Assembly (NCBI GenBank): GCA_022393335.1
Contig: JAJEKB010021185.1
Coordinates: 712,123 to 776,122 of the forward strand
Length of the DNA stretch: 64,000 nt
Reading direction: 5' to 3'
From: Macrotrachela quadricornifera
Taxonomy: Eukaryota > Rotifera > Eurotatoria > Philodinida > Philodinidae
The notes beneath the pieces are model-generated. The model ran no database searches. It was not told the DNA's origin and saw only the letters and a program-made list of their open reading frames with translations. The position numbers were made by a program, and so were the translations under genes. This document shows positions 24,160 to 37,100 of this stretch, piece after piece; the first letter of the stretch is position 1, and every line of letters starts with the position of its first letter.

Positions 24160-24740
24160 ACTTTATCGAATGGAAATGGCCACTGTTCTCCATGACACAG
24201 AAAAACAACGATTTGTGAACAGAATTCGTTGCATCACATACCGTGCGAAATGCTATACATAATTTGGAGGTGATAGGCCTCAGGTGCTCTTTCAGGAGAG
24301 CAAAAATATTATCCCTTTTGCGAGTGGTATTAGAAGCAACAGCTCTCGAAAAATTATTAGAGAAATTTCGGAGAAAACAAGACAGCAGATGAGTTGTTCG
24401 ACTGTTCATTGTGAGCACCATCGACAAGGATTAAAACCATTCCACGTAATTTCCAAGCCATTGAAGACAAACACACACATTGAAGATCGGAAATAGCTCG
24501 CAAGTTTTGTTGCTGATTGGACTGAGAAAGATATTTTACATATCGCGCCCTCGGATGAATTTTCTATTTATATGATAAGAAAACCAAATCACCAAAGTGA
24601 CAGAATTTGGGCAAAAAGTATCGAAGACATAAGGGAAGATGGGCAATCTTGGGATGACGCCTAGTTTCGCGAGATTATTCTTCAGAAACATGCGGTTCGA
24701 TCAATAAGTCCTTGAAGCTACTGAAACCAACTGCCAAATA
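24160..24740 (+). pseudogene. Tc1-like transposase fragment
   Basis: Readable pieces include KIIREISEKTRQQMSCSTVH and GLKPFHVISKPLKTNTHIED (HTH part). These are followed by FVADWTEKDILHIAPSDEF, containing the first catalytic Asp of the Tc1 DDE domain, and RIWAKSIEDI. A stop at about 24494 and another after GQSWDDA interrupt it, and the later DDE motifs are lost. The opposite-strand open frame at the 5' part is a shadow. Confidence 0.6.
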
Positions 24741-25172
24741 ATGGCACGCATTTAAGCGTCATCTGCCCACCACCAATATAATTTTCAATAACTCTCAGAA
24801 CTGTTCTAAAATGACAAGCCTTTTACAAACAAATTTTCAGTGATTATTGCCGTCTGATAGAAATCCCAAGCAATGCCGAAATCACGATTACGATACGCTC
24901 TATTACTCACCCCACCCTCACCCTCATATACGTTGGACTTTGCATTGGTAACGGCAATGTTTGTTTTTACATTTCTACTGTCGAAATATGCATTTTAATG
25001 TTTTCATTAAGAGCTTCAATCAGCAGAAAAGAATGACTTACATCTAAACTGAATAAAAATTACTTTTTTCAAATTTGCATTGCTTTTCTTTAAAAAAATT
25101 AATTTACTCATACTCAAAAATGTATATTTCAGGTGTCTTTTTTCTTATGATTAAATCAAATATACTGGCGTG

Positions 25173-28100
25173 ATGATGAAGACAGGTAATAAATCAACAT
25201 TATCGAATAAAAATACCGTTCTGGTGAAAAAGATACGTCGAAGTTGTCGTCGAACTTCTAATAATAATGTAAAATATTATTAGTTCTTTACTTTCTCAAT
25301 TGATCAAGTCTTTTATCTAGTTTTCTTTTCAATCTCCATCGAAATCATTATGTATCGTTCATGGCCAAATTCAAGCTAATAATCTCGAGGTTTCTACTCA
25401 TGATAATCAGAACGTGACTAATCGATATAACAATGTACCATCTCGAGTGAGTATCACTAACCAAGTTTTTTATAAGTTATTAATTTTTTCGCGATCGAGT
25501 CCTTATTTACGAGCTCCCTGACGATACACATACTGACTTTCGATGTATTTTTGTATAAATAAGATGGTTGATTCGAAAAAAATTCTATCTTTGTTTTATT
25601 CTGTACTTCTTTCTGTATAAAACCTTTTTTCTAAAGATGATGATGTTCACAGATTATGTTTTCCATAACATTCATATTGACTGCGAATCTGAAAATGATT
25701 CGTCAATGAATATTAATGAAGCATATACATCAGGCTTTTGATAGTAATGGATCAGACGAGAACTCAACCCGTCAGTACAGTTTATTAGCCGCAATTGGAG
25801 TCAAACTGATTTCAAACTCTATCTCTCCTGTTTTAAAGGGAAAGTCTTGAGTTCCATTAAACACACATGCCATGAAATGTAATACTAGTTTTGACGTTCT
25901 GATTTATTGTTCCATGAAGATTGGATGATTAAACTACAGTCAGTGACACATCTCTTATAAGTCCATCACTCAAGTGATTCAGGAAATATCTAATATTTGA
26001 TGTTGATACATTCGATAACTGGTATATTGCTTCAGAAAGCGACATCATATCGAAGGAATCACGAAGCGTCTTGAAGCTACAGTAAAATGCCACGTGACTA
26101 GGCATGTATGCTCTTCGTCAAAAGTACCATCGTCGAAATAAAGATTGTCAAATAAATGATTATCAAAAGGCTTATTTATAAGTGATTCGCATGTCTCTAT
26201 TTATAATCTCTATATCGATGATATTCAATTCGACGGCCTTCGTTTTCGATAATGTTCGTTTCGATAACGAATATTACATTCGTATCGAACTAGCTTTAAC
26301 AAGAACAATCGAACAACTCAAAAGCGGCAAGAGAAAGGAAAAGCCATAATATTATCGACAATTTATTAGAGACGAATACTACTTTGAAAAATACCGTACT
26401 CGAAAACGTTTCTTTATGGAATATTCATTTTGATATGTTTTATCGTTACATTAGCCAATACAAAATGTTTGGGGACAGGTTGATGGTGATCGCGAAAAAT
26501 CGAGTAGTTCACAATATGTATCAACATCGAATGATCTCCTATTGAACGAAAGTCAATATCGGGTAAAAATAAACTTTTTTCAAACCCTAATATAGTTTTA
26601 CAGCAAATATTTCAGATACAGTTATGGAACAAATCATCAACTCAAACTACCACCGTTGTAAGATACGAAATAATTCATACTTTGTTTACTTTCAAAAATC
26701 GTTTCTTTTGAATATAAACAGACGAATAAATCATTAAGACAAATCGATTTGATTCGTGATTTGGCTCAAACTAAAAGAAAAAAAAACAACCAACGAAAAG
26801 AAAAGTAGAGAAAATAAAAATGATTGATTAATCGATATTCTCACTTTTATTTCTATCAACAGGTCTGATTTCAATAGTTATTGTTGTTCCTGTTCACTTC
26901 TTCATATATTTTGCACTGTTATTAATCTACTTTTTGTTGGAATAGCCTTGGCCGCGATTCCTATGGGTATCTTAATCAAATTCGAAACAACAACAACAAC
27001 AACAACAACAGGTAGACAACTAAATTGTATTCTCATTGGGAATGACACTTTATCTTTGTTTTTCTTTGAAAAAGTAAAGCAAATTAAAGTAAAGTAAATT
27101 TGAATACTTTGAACTATTTATTCATTTTCTAGTCAAACATCACGCACTGATCATGCCGTAGCAAAGGCGCGCGAAGGGTCTAGGATTGGAGGGGGTGTAA
27201 GTGCTAAAAAAGTTTTAAAATATGCGGCGCTTTTCTGTGCATGACCTTGTAGTACGCCACGCAGCGAAATCTTTTTTTTAACTCCTCGTATCAGTGTTTT
27301 CTAATGGGAAAGTAGTATTATTAGAACTATGAATTCGGTGTCTGCTGCAGAAGTAAGTATCTTAGAATTACTAAACAAAGATATAGTCTTTATTTTATAT
27401 TCCGCCGCCAAGATGACTACGCTTTCAGTTTTACTTAAGGTATACCAAAAGTAGTGACGCCGACGCTATAATACTTTCTAGAGAGCTCGAGAAAATTTTC
27501 TTTCTATATATACTGCTAGTCCAAGCATTGCTCTATAAATCTATCCTATTTCATTATTGTTCACGTGATATCATAATATTAAGAACACAGCAAAAATAGT
27601 GACGACTCGAAAGAAAAAACAATTCCACGAAGTGTCTCAAATGTTTGCAACGTATCTCGACTTGAATAAATGATAAATCCTTGATTGTTTTCTGAAAAGA
27701 TGCGCTGTGGAAAGCTCTACAAAACCTGTATAAACAAGTCTCTATTGGCCTGTTCCGATAACTATTGTCATACTTAAAATGAACAAGTTCTATGCCTGTA
27801 CTTACTTCGTTGCGTATTAAATTCAATAAAAATATCTGGAAGACTTTTTTGTTTTGAATATATCTCGGCATAAGAAAACGATAGCATTCGGATTCTAGTT
27901 TTAAAAATAATGTGCCATCGAAAGTTCTGCAAAAACTGTATGAACAAATCTCTAGTACCGAACAAAAAACCTTCTAAATATTTTTATTGCACTCATAGAT
28001 TTAAAGAGCAGTGCTTGGACTTTCATTATGTATAGAAAGAAAATTTTCTCGAGTTCTCTATAGAATATTATAGTGATGGTACCACTATTTTTGGTATGCC

Positions 28101-31100
28101 TTAAGTATGTGTAATGGGCCGAATTATAAATTGGCGATATATTTAGCCAGTATGCTGAACAGTTGTAGAAAAAAAGTGCATCTTATATTGAAGATTCGTT
28201 TCAACTTGCAGATACTTAAAAAGATATGAAGATAGCAGATAATGAAACTATGATTAGTTTCGACTTATAATCATTGTATCTGAACGTACCAGTTGAAGAA
28301 GTGATTAAAATTACGGCTGATGGAAGAATAAGAAAATGAAATTCACAAAGATAACTAAAAATGAGTTATTCATACTTTTCAACTTAGCTGTTAGAAACGT
28401 ACATTTTGGGTTTTTTAACCAACTCTTCCGGCAAACAGATGGTGTAGCCATGATTAGTCCTTTAGCATTCATATTACAAGACTTATTCATGTGCAAGTTA
28501 GAGAATGAAAAACTAGGTGAGATATGTGGATGATATCTATGACATAGTAAAAGGAACAAAAGATGATGCACTGGAAATATTAGATTCGATTAATAAGATA
28601 CATAAGAATATAAAGTTTACACATGAATTCGAACAAGATAATAATATTCCATTTCTTGACGTGAATATTAAAAGAATTGGCGGTAAATTTGAAACATCGT
28701 TATATAGAAAAAAGATCAATACTAATCCATATCTGAAATAGGATTGTTGCTTACCTCGTTATCAAAAGTTAGGTTTAATATCTTCATTAGTGATATGTGC
28801 TTGTCGAATTTGTTCTTCAGATGAAATTCTAAAGAATCAATTAGGTTATCTGAAATATGTGTTAAAACATAATAGTTATCCCAAACATGTAATAGAAAGA
28901 AAAATCAAAAATGCGATATGTAAAGAGAGCGAAAAGAAGAATGAAACAACAAATTAATATACATACAAAAATTGATGCAACATCAGATTACAAAGATGAT
29001 AAAACTAATTTAAATTCGTAACCATCACGCCTTCGTGCAGTGAAGAATGCTAATGATCGTCACACTCATTATTGATTTTATTTATTAAATGATGAAAAAA
29101 TAAACTGTTTAGAAACACATTTAGTTCAAATTTGACCTTGGAGATAGTTTTTCTCTTACTTCGTGTCAATGAAATATTGTAGATTTCGTGAGTTTAACAC
29201 ACTATGGTCTTCATAACCCTTACTATTTAGTATCAATAAATCCTGTTTTTCACGAGCTTTTATTTGGTATAAAACTCATCATATACTCTATTTAAAACGA
29301 TGATGTTATTCCCCTAGAATAATATTCTTTCCAACCATGTACAATAGCCACCTCGAAATTCTCAATCTGCCGAAATGTATTAGCAAGTTTTGTAAATAAT
29401 TATTCGAAAATTCTGTAAAAGATCCTTTTCTATTAGATTTCTGGAATGTGTATTCGTATTTGAGGGCAACTTGAATGTTTTTTTGTTTAGTTTTAATTTT
29501 GCTTTATATCATTGTTTCAGTCTCGAATTTTGTATAAGACGACATGATAGTAAATCTTTTATAGTGCGTATGTAAATATGAAAGCAGTGCTTTCAAGAAA
29601 ACATCTGAAAAATAGGCTGGATATAAGTTTCACGTTTTTTAACTCTGTACAACAGCGGTCTAAGTCTTGTAAGGGCACTAGTTCTTGTTATACTCTATTC
29701 AACGGTATGATAGGTCAGATCCTATTATAATAAAAGTAAAAAATCTGATACTGTACTATTGATTCACAGAGCTCTTTCAAATTGTTGCTAATTTCACCTG
29801 TTGGGATACAATCAGAAACATTTGTTTGAACTTCATTTTTTATCCAATAGTACCACCGTACGATACAAGCCTCAGATACTTTCTTCTTTTTTCTAGCAAC
29901 AAGCACAACTACAACAACAGCCATGTCCTGCCTTGTATCAACATGTAAGTACGAGAATGAATAGTAATATGTACCAAAAAAATAAAAGTACCGCTTTTTT
30001 CACAGCTTGTTACATATAGATTTATGGATAGGAACAATAAATAAGTTTTAAGCGTAAACATATGAGTTCATCTGCAAAGATGAAACATTGAACCACCGTC
30101 AGAATAAGTCTATTTATCTCAGAGATAAATAAAATGCAGGCACAGCAAAAGGTAAGCAAAAATCTTTTACTAGAATCACACATAAATCAATAGAAGTCGT
30201 CGAGTTAATTCCGAAAATATCTTTCAATCGTTTTTCTTTAAGTTTTGGATGAGGATTTTTCAGATACAAAGGTCAGATAGTGAAAATGTTAGATTTTGTA
30301 TCAAAGTTTGAGTATATCTGAGTAATCATGGGAAGAGTTTATCGTCAGCCTTCACCATACTCCGGTCGATGTGCTTCGACAAGGATAAAGATATATTGAC
30401 ATTCTCTTCTTCCAAATCTGCATAACCTTTGGTTTCGAAACTTAAATTCTTCTGTCATCCATCAGTCGAATCAACCATCGACAACGAAATGTCTATATTA
30501 CATTCGATGCTACGAAGTCAAATAAGCGCTGGTAAAGGTAAGATTTCTATTACAACTATTCCTCATCATGGCCAGCATATATGCAAAATTTTCACAAAAC
30601 CGCTGATTTGAAAAGTTTCCGATGTTTTTGTTATAATACATATTACGCAATCCGGTGGAAAAAACTTACATATATATATGATTCTAGGAAATTATTTTTT
30701 GCTTACCTTTCGTTTTGTCCGCACATTATAAATGACAATACGCACCTGAAATTATCTGAGCAGTTTCAGCACATAGAGTATTATCTTTCTTTCACTCATG
30801 TTTAGGTACCCTGACAACCAATGCCATTTGGAACACTACAGGAACGACGGTGCAACCGACATTCCGTCTTCTAGCACCGAGAAGTATTTCATTCGATTCA
30901 AATGGCAACATGTACGTTGCCGATTTGTTTCTCTGCGTCATAATCAAATATCCGTCCTGTGGCACTAGTTATCCAATCGTGTTTGCTGGCGTCCCAGGCA
31001 ATTGTAGCGGCGGAACGGCAAATCTTAACCTACCCGAAGGCGCATTTCTCGACAGTCTGAGCAATCTATATGTTGTAAGTCCAACGAAGATGAGATGGCA

Positions 31101-34100
31101 CACTAGACAGATAGAAATTACAAACTGCTACGAAAAATACAAGAAAGCACGTAGAAGTGAGCACATATTGTCTAACTTAGTTTATGACGATGGGACTCAA
31201 CTTCTTGTGAGAAATGAAGGCGTAGATCTTTTCAGACAAGACGTTGGAACCAAACAACAACATAAAAGAGAAGACACTGTACACTATGGGAAGATTCGTA
31301 AATCAAAGAATCCCGTAAACTCGTTCTTCATAATCCCAAATACTTGTTTATGCATTTATTCATTTCATAACCATTCAATAAATGCTTTCGCCTCAAGAGC
31401 TCAGAAAGCGATTCTTGTTTAGTTTCAAATGCTGGAATCTTTTAGAGTTCTTCGCATCGGAAGTTTCCTTTTATCATGTATGAGTAACGAGAACACTTCT
31501 ATGTGAAGTTTATTAGTTTAGCTACAATACCTGTTACCTAAAGGTTCTTATTACTCATAAACGGTAAAAGTGTACTTGACATGTTAAGAAATCTAAAGAG
31601 CTCCAGTATTTGAAACTAAACAAGAACTGTTTTGTGGAGTCTTGAGTCAAAAGCATCTATTGAGTGGTTATGAAGTGAATAAATCCACAAAAGAGTATTG
31701 GGTGCTATGAAGAACGATTTTACGAAATTCTTTAAGCCACAAACTTTTTTAATACATTCTAGCACTTCTGGAAATTTCATGGCTTGTCTGTTAGGTTCTA
31801 AGATATGTCAAATATTTTTGTGGTCATGTTTGGAAAGCGTCGCAATTAACAGTCATAGTTTCGCTGAATTCTCGTCAGTTCTGTGCATTATTCTTAGTGG
31901 AAAAAACTTAAAGCCAAAAAGTCTCCTTAGACCATACAATCATAACTAGACAAGTACGGACTCTTCGAGTACGAGTATGTGTTCATAGTTGCTCAGCTCT
32001 GGATGTGATATCCAAATGCAATAAAGGTCTTCAAGCTTGAACGATTGCGGGTATCCCGCACTTTCTTGTCCACAACCTCGATTGTAATATTTCAACATCC
32101 AGTTTTGTCGACATTTCTGGAACAGAGATCTAAGTATGTTTCAGAGATGTTAGCCGTCAATATGATGAACATAAGAGATATGGTTGATTCCACGGTGTTT
32201 GTACCATATTTAGATGAAGTATTGCTATCGATGTGAAACTTTCAATGTTTGTAGAGACCGGTCAGACGGTCATTTGGTAGATTTGGATTTGACTAAATAG
32301 ATTAGCACTTTGAAACGCGGATGGTCAACTTTCCCAATGTATGTGTTAACCACTTTCCCGAATGCTGGTATAATTTCTAAAATCCAGTTATACCGTACTA
32401 AATACTGGCTCGAGCTTCACATATCCTGCAAGTTTCATGTTTTCACATTATATTTTTATGTTACTCCAATTCAATGAAGAGAGACGTATACATAAATTAA
32501 CAATAGAGATGTAGATACCAGCATTCAGGTAGATGATTCACACATTCATTAGGAATGTTGACCATCTGTGATCTTAGATACTAGCTTACTTTCTTAAATC
32601 CAAATATACCAAAATGATCCCCTGCTCGAGCTCTATGAAGATTGGAAGTTTGACGTTGATAGTAGATACTTTTATGAAATGTGGTCTTGGTGAAAAAACT
32701 TGCATCATATTTTCAATAAATAGTCATTGTCATTTCCACTAGAAGTGCTACAAAAAAACAAATTTTCCCATTTTTATGTGCTGTTCTTTTCGTCATGCAC
32801 TATAAGTGTTCGACTAGTTAAACTTAAAAAAACTGTTAAGTTTGGTATCATGGTCTGTTAAAACTGGAATATCCCATTGTGAGTGAGTCTTTTCAAGATT
32901 CTCGCCAGTATAGAAAACATCTCAGTTGAAGATTTGTTTTTGAAAGTCAGTAAAGTATTTCGATCATAGTAGTTGAAGCGCACATAATAAGTTTTAAGGA
33001 AAATCAGTATAGTCTCTGACGGAGATATCAGTTTTCTAAAGATCACCTGTCTGATGATGATAGATCGTAGAAGGCAAGCAATTTTCTGGAAAATAATCTA
33101 GTTTTCCTTGACAACTTGTTACGTGAACTGCAGGAGTCAATATGCTAGCCAAATATTTATGGATAGTTGTAACTACAGTTACATATATGTAGGAAACTAA
33201 AATTTTCTTGACGGTAACTTAATAAGAACGTATTTGTAGGCCAACGACAAATACGACATTTTGATCCGATGCGTGTAGGCTACAACAGAGCTGTCGAGAC
33301 CTGTATTTTGTGTTATGGTCTTTCGTGGAAAATTCTTTTGGAAAAAAAGATTTTGATACTATACAAAGGTTCTTGGTACAAGGGCGACTTCTAAGCACCA
33401 CACTTACAGTTATTTCGATCATTTCAGATGCTGTACGAGAAGGACCAAAGAGGCCATAGTGAATGATAGCCTCACTTCTTCCTCTCATGAGACAGCAATA
33501 ACTCACTTGATCATCTTTCCCAGTCTACTCATGACAAAACTATATCAGATGATAAGTTGTTATTGATATTAGGCTTACTTGTTTGACTATGGCGACTCTT
33601 TCTCTGAGGTTTTGTCTTGTGAATGGTAGAGTGTGTCGTGAGGAAGTCGAAAAGCAAAATTTTGATCTGGAATTTTTCTCCATAAAAGAATGCCTCGGTT
33701 GTCTAATACCCACGAAGATTTCCGTCAAAAACAAAACATTTACTTCTAAGATACCAGATTGTCAAGAAACTGAATATTCTGATCCGTTGTAATATATGCG
33801 GACTTCTTCTTTTTATAGAATGACGTATCTCAAAAAGAAGAGCATCGTTTTGGGCTGAAGTCTCTGTGAGTATTAGATAGTTGAGATATTCCTTCACGGA
33901 GAAAAATTTCAGATCAAAGTTCTGCTTTTTCACTTTCTCACGACACACTCTACTATTCGCAAGACAAAACCTCAGAGAAAGAGTCGTCATAGTCAAACAA
34001 ATAAGCCTAATATCAATAATAACTTATCATCTAAAATAGTTTTCTCGTGAGTTGACTGAGAAAGCTGACAAATGAGTTAATGCTGTTATGAGAGAAAGAA

Positions 34101-37100
34101 GTGAAATTATCATGGCTATGTAACGTCAACTAATAGAAGTGTTACCTAACAATTGCTATTGATTAACTTAACGTTAACGTCCCCTGCCAAGCTGATGTAG
34201 AAACTCGTTCATAACTCAGGATGAATAATCACAGCTTCCTATGTATTCTTATATCTTACACTAATTTCACTCCTGAGCATACTTGACTTTTCCCCATTCA
34301 GATGGGACCTAAATTCATTCAATACCATACAGATTTCTTATACCATCCTATTATTGAGAATTTCCCAAAGTGATAAGCAGAGCATGAACTCTGACAGGAT
34401 TCTATGGAATTTTTCTTAGATAAAATACTTCAAGTACTGTAAGATCGTCTTCAATCTAGAGGCAAAATTCTGACAAGAGTCTGTAATAACCCAATTGAAT
34501 TCGGGAATACCTTCTCACAATTTCCTACCGACGATTGACAGGATCCTGATCCTTAGGTTAGCACGGTCTTGTTCTGATCTTATGATCGGGAAAGCAGAAT
34601 CTTCAATACAAAACTGCAAGATTCTTAACAGAGCTGCAGTAAGAGAAATATTTGACATAAGGTTTGGGATTGACCTGTTAAGATCCTACAAAGATTTGAC
34701 CAGAAAGATAATACATTAAAATCGATTCTCGCAGAAAGTAATAGTTACTGATCAAAAAACCTTTTTGGAATATACACGATCTCAATTTGATCACTGATTA
34801 TAATTTACTTAAAGTAAAAGGATGATGGAAACTTAGCTTATACATTGTAAGAACCAGTTTTCATGACCAGTTGGATCTATTTGAATTTCAATTAGTAAAC
34901 CATGATTGCTTGACACTTCGCATAACTACCGCGCAGCATCGAGCGTTTTATTTTCGTACAATGTTTGATACATCAAAAGAACGATTCAGACATCTTGACT
35001 AGCTTAGTTTGCAAAGAAACACTGCTGAACTGCATGTGAATACATAATTTCCATCGCAGTACTGTTGCATAGGAACTAGACACAACTATAAATGAGTTGT
35101 CTTAAAGTTTTTATCCGCAAATGTATTCAGTGTGTAATCGCTTGGTATTTATGGAAGCGAAATATCATGTAATTATCTGACACTGATCTAAGCCATTTAT
35201 GGTCGAGGGGAAACCAGCTTCTTTAGATCTACCTAATAGAAATAATGATAAAAAAAAACATTCTGGTAGGATTGCAAATAGAATCGGATCAGTTGAATCC
35301 TAAATTAAGAGCGTAGCAAGTTCCGTAAGATGTTAATACCAGGACAATCTGGTTACAGTCTCTTGTGAAAATCTTAGGGAAACTTCAAAACAATTTTGAT
35401 CGCAAGCCCGTGTCAAGTTACATTAAGGTCTGTGCGGACTTTAGCAACATTCTATTCATATCTTAATAGAGAAAATGCGGTATCTTGATACGAAAATACT
35501 AAGATATTCATATGGGTAGTCGCACGTGTCACTATACATTTTTGGTAACCACTCTTACACTAGACAAACTATAAAATCTCTCAAAACATTTGTGGTCTGA
35601 GAGACATCTATTGTTATTTGTGATGACACGATGAAACTAACTTCTTGTTTTGCAGCCGGACTATGGCAATCGACGAATTCAAAAATACAATAGCATTGGA
35701 GCTGTTAGCACAGTGATCAACAGTCCTGCAATAGGCAATGTACGTATTCTTTATAATCTCTAGTACCATAATAAAAATGATCTTTTTCTATATTTATCTT
35801 TTCAATTGTTAATCGAAACAAAAGCTATGCAACAATGTTCTAGCTACAGATGAAGATTTCTACACTAACTACGGAACTTCGCAAAAATATCGGAATCTGT
35901 CATTCAGCAAGTTTTCGTGTCTGAAATTTTCGAATAAATGTGTCCTTTGATAATTCTTCTAGATAAGGATGTCCAGCACTAAAACATAACTTAAATCTAT
36001 ATTCAGACATCATGAATTTTCAAACGGAAAACGATCAGAATTCTATTTTGAAACGTTTTCGGGGACGATTTCTCACTTTCTCCATCTTCATGAATCTAAC
36101 CTGTCAAATAATGAAATTCTGAATGAATGAAGCATTTCTTTTTCTACATCATATGAAAATGTTTGGCTTTTAGACAAATCGCCGTATTTTACCAGTTGCA
36201 GACCACTGCTTCACATTTTACCACAGCTAGAGCTTCAAATTAGACCTATGGTTGTTCAGGAAAATTTACATGGTGAACTTCGAAATGAACCTTAGTACAT
36301 CACCAGCGATCTCTCACCCTTTTTCCTCAAACACTTTTCTAGATGTATTCTGTACATGGTTGTAGCGACTAAATCGATACACTTAAATCTCACACTCTCG
36401 CAACAAGTTGTAGTGAATGGCACTCATGAGTGATCCACACGTCTCTCCAGCCACATAAACGCAAAAGTTCCAGAACTTACTGTTTTGTATTTCCTAATGA
36501 AGATAAAGCTTACTTCTGTACTTCAGAAGTGCAGAATTATGCTTGTTTCGTCTTTGTATTTCCTCTAAAATTGCATCAGTTTGATTCCAGAGAAGAAATT
36601 AGGGTTCCAACGATTGTCGTAAGAAGGCGTCTTCATCGTTTCTTCAACATCATCTCCTGTCGAGCCTTATCAGTTCTATTCTACCACCACAGTGTGGTCG
36701 AACTTCTTTGCACTGTTTTGAGAATAGAACAATCGAATACATTCAAAAGTGATGTGGTACTTAACTGCATCGGGTTTCTAAGATTATATTTCATAATACA
36801 CAGAAGTGCTAGTGGTTTAGAGCTCTCTTTCTAGGAGTTGGCGATCTGACTAAGGCAAATTCTTCACGAAGCGTGATTTTCAGAATATTAGCTCCTATAC
36901 GGTACATGATATTCCTCATAGCAATTGGAAAGTTATGTGTCTAGTCTTAACCAACGATAGACATGAAATTTTGATAAGTGAAGTCTCATCTGATTTCAGT
37001 CGAATGAGACCGTGTATGGTCAGCTAGCTTTGCATCAACTAATGAAGAACCTAGTCTTTTTTCTCTTTTAGCCATCCTATATCTACGTCACACACGACGC

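Noticed and set aside
36430..36834. 134-codon frame inside NHL-gene intron 8
   Set aside because: No recognisable motif and it does not fit the splice phases of the NHL model.
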